DNA of 64,000 nt. It comes from Ohtaekwangia sp036503775 (GTDB lineage: Bacteria > Bacteroidota > Bacteroidia > Cytophagales > Cyclobacteriaceae). The DNA lies in NCBI GenBank assembly GCA_036503775.1, contig DASXWH010000084.1, positions 8,812 through 72,811 of the forward strand, written 5' to 3'. The translations under genes were made by a program, and so were the position numbers. Of the stretch, positions 25,551 to 37,600 are shown piece after piece (the first letter of the stretch is position 1; each line of letters begins with the position of its first letter). Under the pieces are notes generated by a model that saw only the letters and a program-made list of their open reading frames with translations, had not been told where the DNA came from and made no database searches.

Positions 25551-25970
25551 TTACTGAAAGTGAACTGTCTTTACCAAACGACAAACATTACGGCCACTGC
25601 GATTCTGATATTCAATTTTATCCATGATGGATTTCACCAACCGAATACCTAAGCCACCTTTTCTTTTTTCATGAATGATGTTATTCAGAGCAGGTTCATT
25701 AAACTGATTGATGTCAAAAACCGTTCCGTCATCAATGATTTCGAATATCACCGGGTGGTCTTTCTCCACGTGAATATGCAATTCAAACAAATCATCCGGG
25801 TTGCAATGATGAGCATGGATCATCAGGTTTGAGCACATCTCATCCAGGGCCAGCACAATTTCGCTGACTTCAATATCGGAAACATCATGCCCCTTTAGTG
25901 ACACACGAATGAAATCACGAACACCCTTCAGGTTCTCAATGCTGCATCCAACTTTATACATGTAGTTCAT
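25551..25970 (-). CDS. RsbW/SpoIIAB-type ATP-binding (HATPase_c) regulator
   Basis: 139 residues of the GHKL anti-sigma kinase family. The N box is LALDEMCSNLMIHAH (Glu and Asn present), the G1 region reads IIDDGTVFDINQF, and G2 is RKGGLGIRLVKSIMDKIEY. Members phosphorylate a STAS antagonist or hold a sigma/anti-sigma factor. It overlaps the STAS gene by 4 nt (ATGA), and a SpoIIE phosphatase lies just upstream, completing a partner switch. No sigma factor is adjacent, so the output is unknown. Confidence 0.9.
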   Translation of the reverse strand: MNYMYKVGCSIENLKGVRDFIRVSLKGHDVSDIEVSEIVLALDEMCSNLMIHAHHCNPDDLFELHIHVEKDHPVIFEIIDDGTVFDINQFNEPALNNIIHEKRKGGLGIRLVKSIMDKIEYQNRSGRNVCRLVKTVHFQ

Positions 25971-26305
25971 GAAACCAATTGCTTTGCTTCTTCCTTATTC
26001 TTACCAATCTGGAGCAGCTCGTTTAATCCCAAAATGCTAAAGGTATTGGCAACTTTATCACTCATACCGAAAAGCACCATTTTTATCGCACGGTCTTTAA
26101 ACTCCTCGATATAGGACATAAATACACCCAGTCCGGCAGATGAGATATATTCGAGCGCGCCACAGTCCACGAGGATTTTTGTGTATCCCTCTCCCACACT
26201 TTTCGCTATCGCGAGATCAAGCTCGATGGAAGAACTTGCATCAATTTCTCCAATGAGGGCGATGACATCAGCACCGTCTTCCTGCATTCTCTTGATGTGG
26301 ATCAT
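25967..26305 (-). CDS. STAS-domain anti-sigma factor antagonist
   Basis: 112 residues, SpoIIAA/RsbV family. The phosphorylation-site segment is VDCGALEYISSAGLGVFM, with SSAG placing the conserved Ser near residue 56. IALIGEIDASSSIELD is the usual first strand and helix. It should be phosphorylated by the neighbouring HATPase and dephosphorylated by the SpoIIE-type phosphatase. An internal ATG six codons in is an alternative start. Confidence 0.92.
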   Translation of the reverse strand: MIHIKRMQEDGADVIALIGEIDASSSIELDLAIAKSVGEGYTKILVDCGALEYISSAGLGVFMSYIEEFKDRAIKMVLFGMSDKVANTFSILGLNELLQIGKNKEEAKQLVS

Positions 26306-26373
26306 AGGTTATTAACGTTGTTTACTTTTTTATGTTCAATTCTCTTTTCACTCCCACAATGGCTCGATGAACT

Positions 26374-28446
26374 TCAGGCATCAAACTTGACAATCATGGT
26401 CGTATAATCATCGTTTATATTTTCAGTTCCTGAAAATTCATAAAGTCTCCGGATTAAATGATCCTGGATTTCCTTAGGGGAAAGCGTCTTAACCTCTTCT
26501 ACAACCTGAATCAATCTGTCGTAACCGAACTCTTCGCCCCGGTTGTTCTTTGCTTCGGTTATACCATCCGTATATAAAATCATTAAATCTCCTGGCTGAT
26601 ATTCAAATTCATTTGATTGAATGAAATTGCTATAGGTTTTGTTCCTCACCATTCCCAGTGCAATACCTTTATCCTTGAAGTATTCGAACGCATTTTTCTT
26701 CGAACAGAAATACAAAACGGGGCAATGACCTGCACGGGCATATCGAATACGCTTCTCCTGTGTATTTATTATAAAATACGTTGCCGAAATAAACGATCCC
26801 CGCTCAAGGCAATACACCAGTGCCTGATTAGCCCGTATCATAAACTCATCTGGCTCAATATTCTCCTGCGCTAGACTATGGAAAATTCCTTTCATCTGTG
26901 ACATGTGAAAGGCAGCGGTTGTACCCTTACCGGACACGTCAGCAATAATGAGAGAAACGAGATGATCGTTAATGCGTAGCGTATCGTAATAATCACCACC
27001 TACCTCATCGGCTGATTCAGAAAAAGCTGCGATGTCAAACTGCTTGTCTTTTTCAAGCACATCCGGCAGCAAACTTTTTTGCACCATCTTGGCAATTTTC
27101 AGTTCTTCCTTATAACGCTCGTTCTGCAGGGCTTCTTCCATCAAACGGAAATTCTCAATGGAAATACCAGCCTGATTGGCAAACGTTGAAACGATCTTGG
27201 TCATTTCCTTGTTAAAACTCTCCGGGAGTTCCTTCAGAAGGGCCAGGGTTCCAATGTTATCACCTTTCACGTGAATGGGGAATGCCAGTATGGAACGGAA
27301 TCGTGATCCTTTTAACGAAGCTAAATGTTTGGATAAGTTTTTAGTCTTGTCACTTCCCTGATCCAAAATACCCTTCACATTATGGGCCTTCAGGTGGTCA
27401 ATGATGTCGTGCGACTCCTTGTCGGTGATTTTGTAGGTAAAGATCTTATAATGCCCCGGAGTACCATTTAGTTCCAGCCATGCTGCATCCGCAAATACGG
27501 TGCTGACAGAAGTTTCTAACAGAATATTATAAACACTTTCCTCACTTTGTTCGGTTTGAATGGATTGACTGATGCGCTGAAAATTCACAACCTCCTCCAG
27601 CTTTTGCTCGAATACCGAGGAGGTCGGAAGATTGAATAAGATAACCAGGAAAGAAAAAATGCTATAAACCGTTACAAATACCATAAGAGCAAGAATGAAA
27701 ACATGTAAACGGTAATCTGTAAAGTAGGGCGAGGCACTTCGGATGCTTTCGCTCAATGCACGGTTGGTGAAGAAGAGGTAAAAGAGATAAAAAATGGTGA
27801 GCAGCAGTAACAATAAGCTGGTCCACTTCTGACGAAAATTAAGGTAAGCCACCCACTTCATATTTCCGGAAAGAACCAATGCGATCACGATGAATATACT
27901 GAGCAGGGCTACATAGACCCATTCAATGGTGGGTAGTCTGAAACTGTTGTATAAAAGGCTAAGCAGTAATGCAAACTCAAAGAATGTCCACATGCGGAGT
28001 AACCACTTCGACTTCTGATAGAGTATCAGACGTTTCCAGGCTGTAAAAGCCATAAGCAAAAACCCGATCATCAACCCCAGGTTGATCATATAAACCGTAT
28101 CCTTGAACAGGATAGCCAGGGTCTGGTGCTTATCAAGGGTATCTACCAGGAGGTGTTCAACCAGGCGAATCAGCAATGAGGCTACCGTAGCGATCAGGCC
28201 TGTGGCAAAAACCCGCCATAACAGGTCAACAAAATTCAGAACCTCGTCACGTTCAACCTTGAATTTGTAATAGTAAAAAACGCAAAGAATAAACAAGTTG
28301 AGAATAATGCCGGGCAACCAAAGAGGTATTTCAGGCTTAACACTGTTAACCGAGCTGAAAAGGACAGAAATATCTGTGAAAAGCAGGGCCAGCCAGGTTA
28401 TCACACCCACCGATAGTAACAATCGGGTGACCGCTTTGGAACGCAT
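26374..28446 (-). CDS. Membrane-bound SpoIIE-type PP2C phosphatase with GAF domain
   Basis: 690 residues. About seven N-terminal membrane helices (roughly 10-275) are followed by a GAF domain (about 295-440, FADAAWLELNG ... FANQAGISIENFRLMEEAL), a short helix (NERYKEELKIAKMVQKSLLP) and a SpoIIE phosphatase domain (about 470-690) with metal-site motifs EVGGDYYD, DVSGKGTTAA, AGHCPVLY and LYTDGITEAKN. It would dephosphorylate the STAS protein in response to a membrane or small-molecule signal. It precedes the STAS and HATPase genes by 68 nt on the same strand. Confidence 0.94.
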   Translation of the reverse strand: MRSKAVTRLLLSVGVITWLALLFTDISVLFSSVNSVKPEIPLWLPGIILNLFILCVFYYYKFKVERDEVLNFVDLLWRVFATGLIATVASLLIRLVEHLLVDTLDKHQTLAILFKDTVYMINLGLMIGFLLMAFTAWKRLILYQKSKWLLRMWTFFEFALLLSLLYNSFRLPTIEWVYVALLSIFIVIALVLSGNMKWVAYLNFRQKWTSLLLLLLTIFYLFYLFFTNRALSESIRSASPYFTDYRLHVFILALMVFVTVYSIFSFLVILFNLPTSSVFEQKLEEVVNFQRISQSIQTEQSEESVYNILLETSVSTVFADAAWLELNGTPGHYKIFTYKITDKESHDIIDHLKAHNVKGILDQGSDKTKNLSKHLASLKGSRFRSILAFPIHVKGDNIGTLALLKELPESFNKEMTKIVSTFANQAGISIENFRLMEEALQNERYKEELKIAKMVQKSLLPDVLEKDKQFDIAAFSESADEVGGDYYDTLRINDHLVSLIIADVSGKGTTAAFHMSQMKGIFHSLAQENIEPDEFMIRANQALVYCLERGSFISATYFIINTQEKRIRYARAGHCPVLYFCSKKNAFEYFKDKGIALGMVRNKTYSNFIQSNEFEYQPGDLMILYTDGITEAKNNRGEEFGYDRLIQVVEEVKTLSPKEIQDHLIRRLYEFSGTENINDDYTTMIVKFDA

Positions 28447-28615
28447 TGATTATGAGGCCAGATTCTCGCTAAAAATGGCGTTGCAATAATAGGAATATTT
28501 CAGCAAGGAATATGCGTGCTTTTAATGTATGAAAAAGGATTAAAAATGTTGTTTACCATCTTGAAGATCAAGATATTAATGACACAAGCCCATCCCTCTC
28601 TTTACTTTATTTGTT

Positions 28616-28623
28616 TACCTTTG
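28616..28623 (+). promoter_or_regulatory. Putative -7 box of the giant surface protein gene
   Basis: TACCTTTG fits TAnnTTTG, 38 nt before the ATG. No TTG is found at the expected -33 distance. Confidence 0.45.
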
Positions 28624-28661
28624 TTAGTTGAAATAAACTGTCTTTATAGATTACTAGACCT

Positions 28662-31600
28662 ATGAGAATGATTTTGAGCCGACTCGCCTATTTTTTAAAA
28701 CAACATCCCATTCAAATTTTCCTATCCATCACGCTGCTTTTATTAAGTACCGGTGATAGTATCGCCCAGGCCATTGGCGAATACCGAAGCGTTGCGTCTG
28801 GCAACTGGAACAACACCGCAATCTGGCAACGGAACAACACCGGAGGAGGTGCGGGTTGGGGAGCCGTAGGAGCCAATGGATACCCTGGTCAAACCGCAGG
28901 AGCAGGTCAGGTCACCATTCAAAGTGGTCATGCTGTAACCGTGAATGTGAGCCCGGCAAATCCCATTGCATCCCTCACTTATCAGGCTAATGCTTTGACT
29001 TCTTCAGTATCATTCAATGACGGATTTACCTTGACAGTTACGGGAGCTGTTACGTTCAATGATCCTTCCGTAACACTTATGGATCAAACATTAACCGTGG
29101 GAGGGGGTACATTAACGTGCGCATCGATCACCATGGCCAACACCAACGGAGGTATTGAAACCGGTCAAACAAACGACATCGTTGTAGGTGCCGGTGGAAC
29201 ACTGACGGTGAACGGCAACATCACAACTAACGGAGCAGCCGCTGAGAATACGGTTACGTTAAATGGAACTGGAACTCTGAATATAGCTGGTTCATTTACT
29301 GGTGGAACTTTTAACGTTTCAAACACCAGCACAGTAAGTTGGTTTGGTGATAACACCAACTTCCGTAACCAGAATTATGGCAACTTGACCATTGAAATTC
29401 CGGCCACAGCCGCAGCCAACCGAACACGGTCACTCACCGGCAACCTAACCGTTCAGGGCAACCTTATTGTTCAAAGTCTTCATGCTTCTAATATAGCTTT
29501 CTTTGATCCTGCAGGATTTACTCTTTCGGTAAATGGTACAACAACGTTAAATGCCCGCGGCAATTTTGTGGATAGCAACAACGGGGGATCAAATACCTTC
29601 ACCGGGGCTGTGACCATTGCCGCCAATGCCAGCATGAGTTCGGCCAATACATCTGACTTTATATTTGTGAATAACATTACAAATGACGGTACCCTTTCGT
29701 TAACCAACACAGCTCAAATTCTCAGGCTCAATGGTCTAACTTCTCAGAACATCTATGGGGGTGGTACCTTTTCCTTTACAAATGTAGTCCTGAATAGTGC
29801 CGTTAATGATACCATCTTTACAACAAGTGATATTCTGATTAATACCAATTTTCATTTTGCGCTAAATAGACTTTTAGTAGTTGGGGCAAACGCAAACCTC
29901 AGAATTGCCAGTGCTGCATCCATTACATCAACCCCTGGCTTTGGAGCCAACTGTTATATTCAGTTAGACGGAAGCACGAGCAGTGCCAGTCAGTTAGTGA
30001 AAATGAATAGCGGTGATGATGCCCAGTGGGAAATGACTTTTCACATTGGTACTGCCGGTGGAGGTTATAATCCGGTTGTGATTACCACCGTAGCAAATAC
30101 ACCCGACCCAACCAATGGAAGTACATTAGGAGTAAAGTCAATCTATAATGCCAGTATCCAGGGCCAATTAAGGCGGACATTTCGTTTGGTGGTGACGGGC
30201 AATGCAGAAGCAACAACATTTTCGGCTGCCACATTCAACTATGACCAGACCGCAGATGTTTCTTCCGGGGATGCCGAAGGAAACTACACTACAGTATGGT
30301 ATTTGAACGCTACGTCTTCCGGCACATGGACATCTATTGGAGGTACGATAACCACAGGCTCAGACACCTGGCAACCTACACTGGTAGCTCCACAAAACAC
30401 ACTGACTACCGGTACCTATTATTTCACCTTGGGCGCTCCCACGGCATATCCAAACACCTGGTATTCATATCAAACCGGTGTATGGAGTAACTGGCAAAAC
30501 TGGACGCTGGATCCCTCCGGCACCACACTCGTAAATGGACTCAATCTTCCTCCACAACCCGGAGATGAAATTGTCATTCTTAATGGTATTACTATCACCA
30601 ATGATGTTCCGGGGCAGGTGGCAACCAGCACCACAATTCAGGGAGGTGCAACATTAGATATGTCAAATACAACCGGAAATACGTTAGGCACTGTAAGTGG
30701 TTCTGGTACATTACGAATTAATGGCGTTACACTTCCCACGGGTACATACACCACTTTTGTTTCCGCTTTGGGTGGTACGTTTGAATATTATAACACAGGA
30801 GGAACACTACCCAACGGTCCGCTTGTTTCAGGTACGCCTACCTATAATAATTTAAAATTCACCAACAGCACGGGATCAAACATCACGTTCACACAAGTTG
30901 GTAATCTGACCGTAAATGGAACATTTGAGATAACTGCTACCGGGGCTGGTACAGTGACGTGGCAAATCAATGATAACTCTCCTGTCCAACGAACCATTAT
31001 ACTGTATTCTGATCTTACGGTGGGGGCCAACGGAAGAATAAGTGTAGGTACTGGAAACGAGGGCGCTGAAGGGGCAAATAATGCCAATCAGCATATCTTG
31101 AACATGTATGGAAACATTACAAATAATGGGATCATCAAATTTTATGATGCTTCAGACGCTGAGTTGAATGAGACATATTATGGTATATCCTATCCCATTG
31201 TTGCACCAAATCCCGATCTCCACAGGAATTACCTCCAGGGAAATGCGGTTACGGTAAATTTCCTGGGAACAACCAACAAGACTGTTACCTGTAACAACGT
31301 CACCGATTTTTATCGCTTTGTAGTTAATAAGGGAACGGGACAGCAGGCTATTCTTACAGTTAATTCTGCCAACACATCTTATTTTCGATTGTTCGGTCCT
31401 TCCGATTTCGAAGCCAATAGAACTCTTGGTAATGCAGCGTTATATTATTCAGATAATGCTCTTTCATTGTTAAACGGGACGCTGGAACTGACCGGCAACA
31501 TCGATATTCCTCACCTTACCATACACAACACTACCACTAGGGGAGATTTCCCTCTGCCTCGAAATGCCGCCTTGTGGTTAAATGGCGCTGGCGTTACGTT

Positions 31601-34600
31601 AAGATTATCAGATCTTAATCCAACGCCTGTGGGCGCAAATGATGGTAAAGATGGCCGTATACTGATGGCGGGATTACTTCGTGTAACAGCGGGCACATTA
31701 AACGGAGGCTTTTCGAAAGGTCTTGGTTCACAGGATGGTGGTGTATACCTTCAGGAAGGAGGGACTGTTAATGTCTGGCAATTCCGCGCCAAAGCTGATG
31801 GTACGGGAGTTTTTTCCTTTACACAGACCGGTGGTACGTTGAACGTTGGTTATGGCTTCGGGCTTTCGGGTGGTACAATCGATCAGTATGAAGAAGACTA
31901 TTTTCGATTTGATTTCAGAAGTACCAATTCTGTTTTTCAAATGTCCGGTAATGCAATCTTAAACGTAGCAAAATCCACCGCCAATGTTGGAGGTGGTGAC
32001 GATGGCGGGTTATTTAGAGTCGGATCTTCTGCCAGCAACTACAATGTGACTGGGGGAACTGTTAACCTTTATATGGGACCAAAAGCAGCAGGCGTTTCTT
32101 ATCCTGGCTATATAAATACTACAGCGCCTTTATACAACCTTAACATTTACGAGGAAAGTGCAACCACCGAAACTGCTCAGCTGCAAACTAACCCCCTCGT
32201 GGTATTGAATAACCTGACTATTAATACGGGCAATACACCATCATTAATAACAAACAATTTAAACGTTACTGTTGGTGGTAATTTCATTATCAATACAGCA
32301 ACAACTTTCACGCTGGGTACAGGCACACTAACCTTCAATGGAAGTGGTGCACAGACCTGGACCAATGAAGGTACAATTACAAGTCCGTTGACGAATGTTG
32401 TTGTAAACAAAACTACCGGAAGCACGCTAACAATAGGAAGTGCCACGCACAGCACATTAATAAATGCCGCAGGTACCGGTACCATTACCAATCTCACATT
32501 AACATCAGGAACACTGGCCGATAATGGCAAAATACTTACCGTTACCGGAACGCTCAGCAATAGCGCAACACATTCCGGAACAGGAGCCATAATTGCAAAC
32601 GGTCCTACTGCGATTGGTGGAAACAATGGAACGTTTGGGAACCTTACGATACAAACCAATGGAGATGTTTCCACCAATGGAGCACAATCGGTTACCGGAA
32701 ATCTGCGACTACTCTCCGCAAATTCATCGCTGAATATTGGTCAGAATGCATTGACGGTTCTGGGAAATATTTATTCTGACGGAGGTACAACTGAAACGTT
32801 CAGCGTGACCAAGCGAATCTATACTAACGGGCTTCATAATGCGGGTGGATTAACACGAAGAGCAAATACAGATGCAGCAGACGTGTTATTCCCGGTAGGA
32901 TATGTAACCACAACACCAGCGCTTAATCTTTATACACCTGCTACCATTAATGTTGATATTAATGGCGGAGGAACACTAGGCACCATAACCGTAAGACCTG
33001 TTGCAGGCGTACATCCGAACGTTACACAGACAGGTGAAAGTGTTGCACAGTACTGGCGTGTTACAAGTTCTGGATTCACCGGAATAAATGCGGTTGTTCA
33101 CAAAACGTATACTTATAGTACGGCCACCAGAAACAATGCCGGTGCAAACTATAGAGCCGCCAGATACGATCCGGTAGCATATACCTGGAATTATAATGGT
33201 AGTACCTATAATTCTTCAGCCGCTCCAGGTACAACTATCATAGCCCATGGTGCTTCCCCGTATACGTTCAATACGGCTGTGGGGTGGAATACGGCTTCAC
33301 CTACGCATTTGGACGGTGAATACACGGCTGGAAATTCAGCTGCATTTGGTGCTGTAAGAACATTTTATGCTATTACAGCTGTTGGTACACCAGGAGCATG
33401 GAACCTGAATACAACCTGGAGTTACACATCGACAACAGGTCCACAGGATGTTCCTGCCGGAGCTGTTGCCGGAACGAATTTTCCGGGACCTAATAACCCT
33501 GTTGTTATTGGCGATGGCACCAATAACCGTGGGGTTATTATTGATAATAATAGCCGTACCTGCGGAAGCCTTCAAATTGCCAGCGGTTCTGTGCTGGACT
33601 GCAGTACATTCACAGGCCTTAACTTTGGAGCGAATACAGCGGTGAGTGGAAATGGTACTTTGAGGATAGCCTCTGTAGGATCACCAACACCAGCAACAGA
33701 TCCAGCTCCCTTTCCCGGTGGGGACTTTTCAAATTTTCTTGGTCCTAATGGCGGTACTATTGAGTGGTATGGGGCGGCTAAACGCCTCCCGGATATTTCA
33801 ACCTATTACAACCTTATTCTTAATCCTGATCCAGCGGTAAGCTTTAACTTGCCTCTTGCTTCGGTTGCTGTATATAATGATCTGACCAAATCCGGAGATG
33901 GTTTTGTCCGGACTGATGTAAACGCAGCGAGAACAATTACCATAGGCAGGGATTTTACTATAACTGCCGGTTCTTGGATTATTACCAATACGTTTTCCAC
34001 CTCATTTTTTGTAACAGGTACTACTGTTATAGCTAGTGGAGGGACTTTATCTGCAAATAATGGAGGTACTACCGTTCATAATTTTTCAACTCAAGGTAGC
34101 ATTACCAATAATGGAACAATGACACTGAACACAGCTAGTGGTACCCGTATGGATATCACTTTTACAGGAACCAATGATGTGGTTCTTGATGGAAGTGGAT
34201 CCACTACACTGGCCTTTGTAAATGTTAACAAGGGGGTTTCACAAGTTCCTACTGTAAATTTTAATTCAACAGGCGCAGTCACGGCTGCAATTAATGGGTG
34301 GCTGGTTCTGACGAATGGTACATTTAACTTCAATAACTCAGGAACGTATTATATACGAACCACCAATGCTTCTTACGCCATTCCTTCTACGGCTAAATTG
34401 AAAGTGTCAAACGGAACGGTTCATATCATTGGAGATCCTGATACAAATGTGAATGGAGATTTGGCGGATTTACTCCTTGCTGGAACCATCGAGGTTACGG
34501 GTGGCTTTGCTAACATTAACACTTTTGGAAATGATGATGATCTCAATAACGATATTGAGTATGCTTCTGCGGGTTCTCCCACCATCATTATTTCCGGGGG

Positions 34601-37600
34601 AGAACTTTACGTGAATGGTGCAATTCGAAGACCAACCAGCACCCTGTCTGGAGCGCTTGTTTATAATCAGAGCGGAGGAACTGTCACTGTAGGTGGTCGT
34701 AATTGTGACGCTAACAATACCCGTGGTGTCTTTGAAATCGAAAACAACCTCGGAAGCAGTTTTACCATGACTGGAGGAACATTAAATATCCGGAGATCAA
34801 CTTCAGGTACTGCCTACCCTGACATATACATTAACCCGGCCGTAAGTTCTGTGTCACCTTCCAGTACCATTACTATCGGTATGAATTCCAATACGGGTGT
34901 TACAAGCCCGTTGAGCATGAACATTGTTCCGGCTATTGGGAACTTCAGTGTAATCAATGCTACGGTCGCGCAGAATGTAAACATGCGATCAAGCTCCTTG
35001 ACGACACAAGGCTCTCTTCTCATTGACACTAATGGAACATTAACAACGAATGCCCTGGATGTAACCATTGGTGGAAACCTTACGATCAATGGAACCTACG
35101 TGGGTGGTACAGCAGGAAATTTCAATACCACCACATTCAATGGAACCGGCCTTCAAACGGCAGTGCTTTCCGGCAGCAGCACTTTCAACAACATGACCGT
35201 AAACAAACCTTCAGGTAATGTAGAACTATCGGGGACTTCACCCAGAATTACGGATCTGAATATTCTCAGTGGAACACTTGATGTGGGTTCTCTCGGACTG
35301 TTAGTGGAGGGTAATATAACCAACAACAGCAACCAGATAAGCACACCCGGAACAGGCTCAATCATTATGTCAGGTACGGCCACAGCTCATACTATCAATA
35401 GCTCAAATGGTTCATTCAATAACCTGACACTGAATAATGCATTGATAGCCGTAACCACCAAAACAATAACTGTAAATGGTAATATGACTATAACCGGTGC
35501 ACTGAACTTTGGTACGGGCGCTATAAACCGCTACCTGTTCATCGGTGGTAACCAACTTACCTTTGGCACCGGTTCGTCTGTCACCAATCCAATTGGCGTA
35601 ACCAACTTCAGGTTCATTAAAACAAATGGCGTTTCCAGCGACTTGGGTGTGGTGAAAAACTGGCCGGCAAATACAGTTGGCTCATTCACTTATGCAGTGG
35701 GTACCCGAGTAAACTATACTCCTGTAACCGTGACATTAACCACGAATGCAGGTGGTTCCGGATCGTTGACTGTAATACCTGTAGATGAACAACATCCTAC
35801 CGCCAGTGCAACCGGTGAAGAAATTCTCAACTACTACTGGATTGTAAAACGTGATAACACGCTTGCTTACAGCGCAACCGGAAGCCATGCATATCAATTC
35901 CCAACATCACTTATTGGTGGCTCAGGAGGAACAAGACGAGGAGCCCATCTTGATGCCGTTAATCTTATCGGATGGACCCAACCCGTAGGGACCCTGAATA
36001 CTGTGGCACCTAATACTACATTAACGATTACCAATACTTTGAATACTAATTTGCCTCTGGCAAATGGTGAATTCCACTATACGGTTGGTACGGTTAACAC
36101 CTTGCCAAATCCGATCACTCCTGTATACAGTCGCATAGCTGGAAATGCAGCTACAGTCGGCAATCCTGCAGTAGGTGGCAACTGGAATCTCGCCACTAAC
36201 TGGACATTAGCTTCTGATGGCACTGGAGCCGGTCTTAGTACAGTTCCCGTTGGACGCCCTGTGGTAATCCGCCCCGGAGATCGTATAAATATGAACATAG
36301 CCGGGCTAAGGGCATTCACTACTGTAATTAACGGAACGCTTGTAGCCACTACAACGGGGCACAATCTGGGGGCCATCAGTGGAACGGGAACACTCCGTAC
36401 AACAACCAGTACATTACCTGCCGGAACGTATACCAATTTTGTTGCTGCAACGGGTGGAACCATTGAATATGCCTATGCGGGAACATCAACCATGAATAGC
36501 CGCAGCACATACAATAACTTAAGCATTGCCAGCGGAACGGCTCAGATGACGAACACTGATCTTATTCTAAATGGTGATTTGACAATAGCTTCGGGGGCTA
36601 CCTTAGATAATACAGCCAATAACCGGAACATAACGCTTGCCGGTGACTGGACGAACAGCGGAACGTTTACCACTCCGGCAGGAGCAGGAACTGTAACATT
36701 CAATGGAGCAGCTAACCAGGCTGTGACAGGAACAACTGCATTCAACAATCTTACGCTGAACAAAACCGGAAATCTGACACTGAGCGGAACAGCAACGACA
36801 ACCATAAATAATCTGCTCACACTCACATCAGGATATGTGATTGCCTCCTCAACACATCCATTGGTCTTTGGAGCTGCCGCGACATATTCTGGTGGAAATG
36901 CATCGAGTTTTATACAGGGCCCTGCCCGCACACCCCTTGTTGCAGGAGGAACCTTCACGTATCCTACAGGGAGTACATTGAATGGTCGATACAGACCAGC
37001 AACTGTGTTTAATACAAGCGGTCTTGATACGTGGACTGTAGAATATGTAGGTAGAGAGGCAACCCTTGATGGATACACGGTTACTACCATGAACACCGCC
37101 AACATTGGAACGGTCAGCAGATTTGAATACTGGAACGTAACCCGTAGTGGAGCATCAAGTGCCTCGTTAACGTTTAACTATGGTATTGGAAGTTACATTC
37201 CAAATATCATTGGCGTCCTCGCTAATCTACGAGTTGTTCGGTGGAATGGAACACAATGGGATCTTCCGCCTACTGCAGCCGGAGTTTATACACAATCCGG
37301 AGATCAGATCCTGGGTTCAGTAACCGTTCAGAATGTAACTTCCTTTAGTCCGTTTACATTTGGATCAACCGATGTAGGTTCTCCGCTTCCGGTAGAGTGG
37401 TTATCATTCACGGGAGCAAGAGCCGGTAATGTCATCGCACTGAACTGGACTACCGCGCAGGAAATAAATAATGACCGTTTTGAAATTGAACGGTCTGAAG
37501 ACGGTAAAACATTCAATAAGATCGGATCAAAACCATCACAGGGTAACAGTACACTGCCACAGGAATACAGGCATGAAGATAAAAATGTGAATCCGTACCA

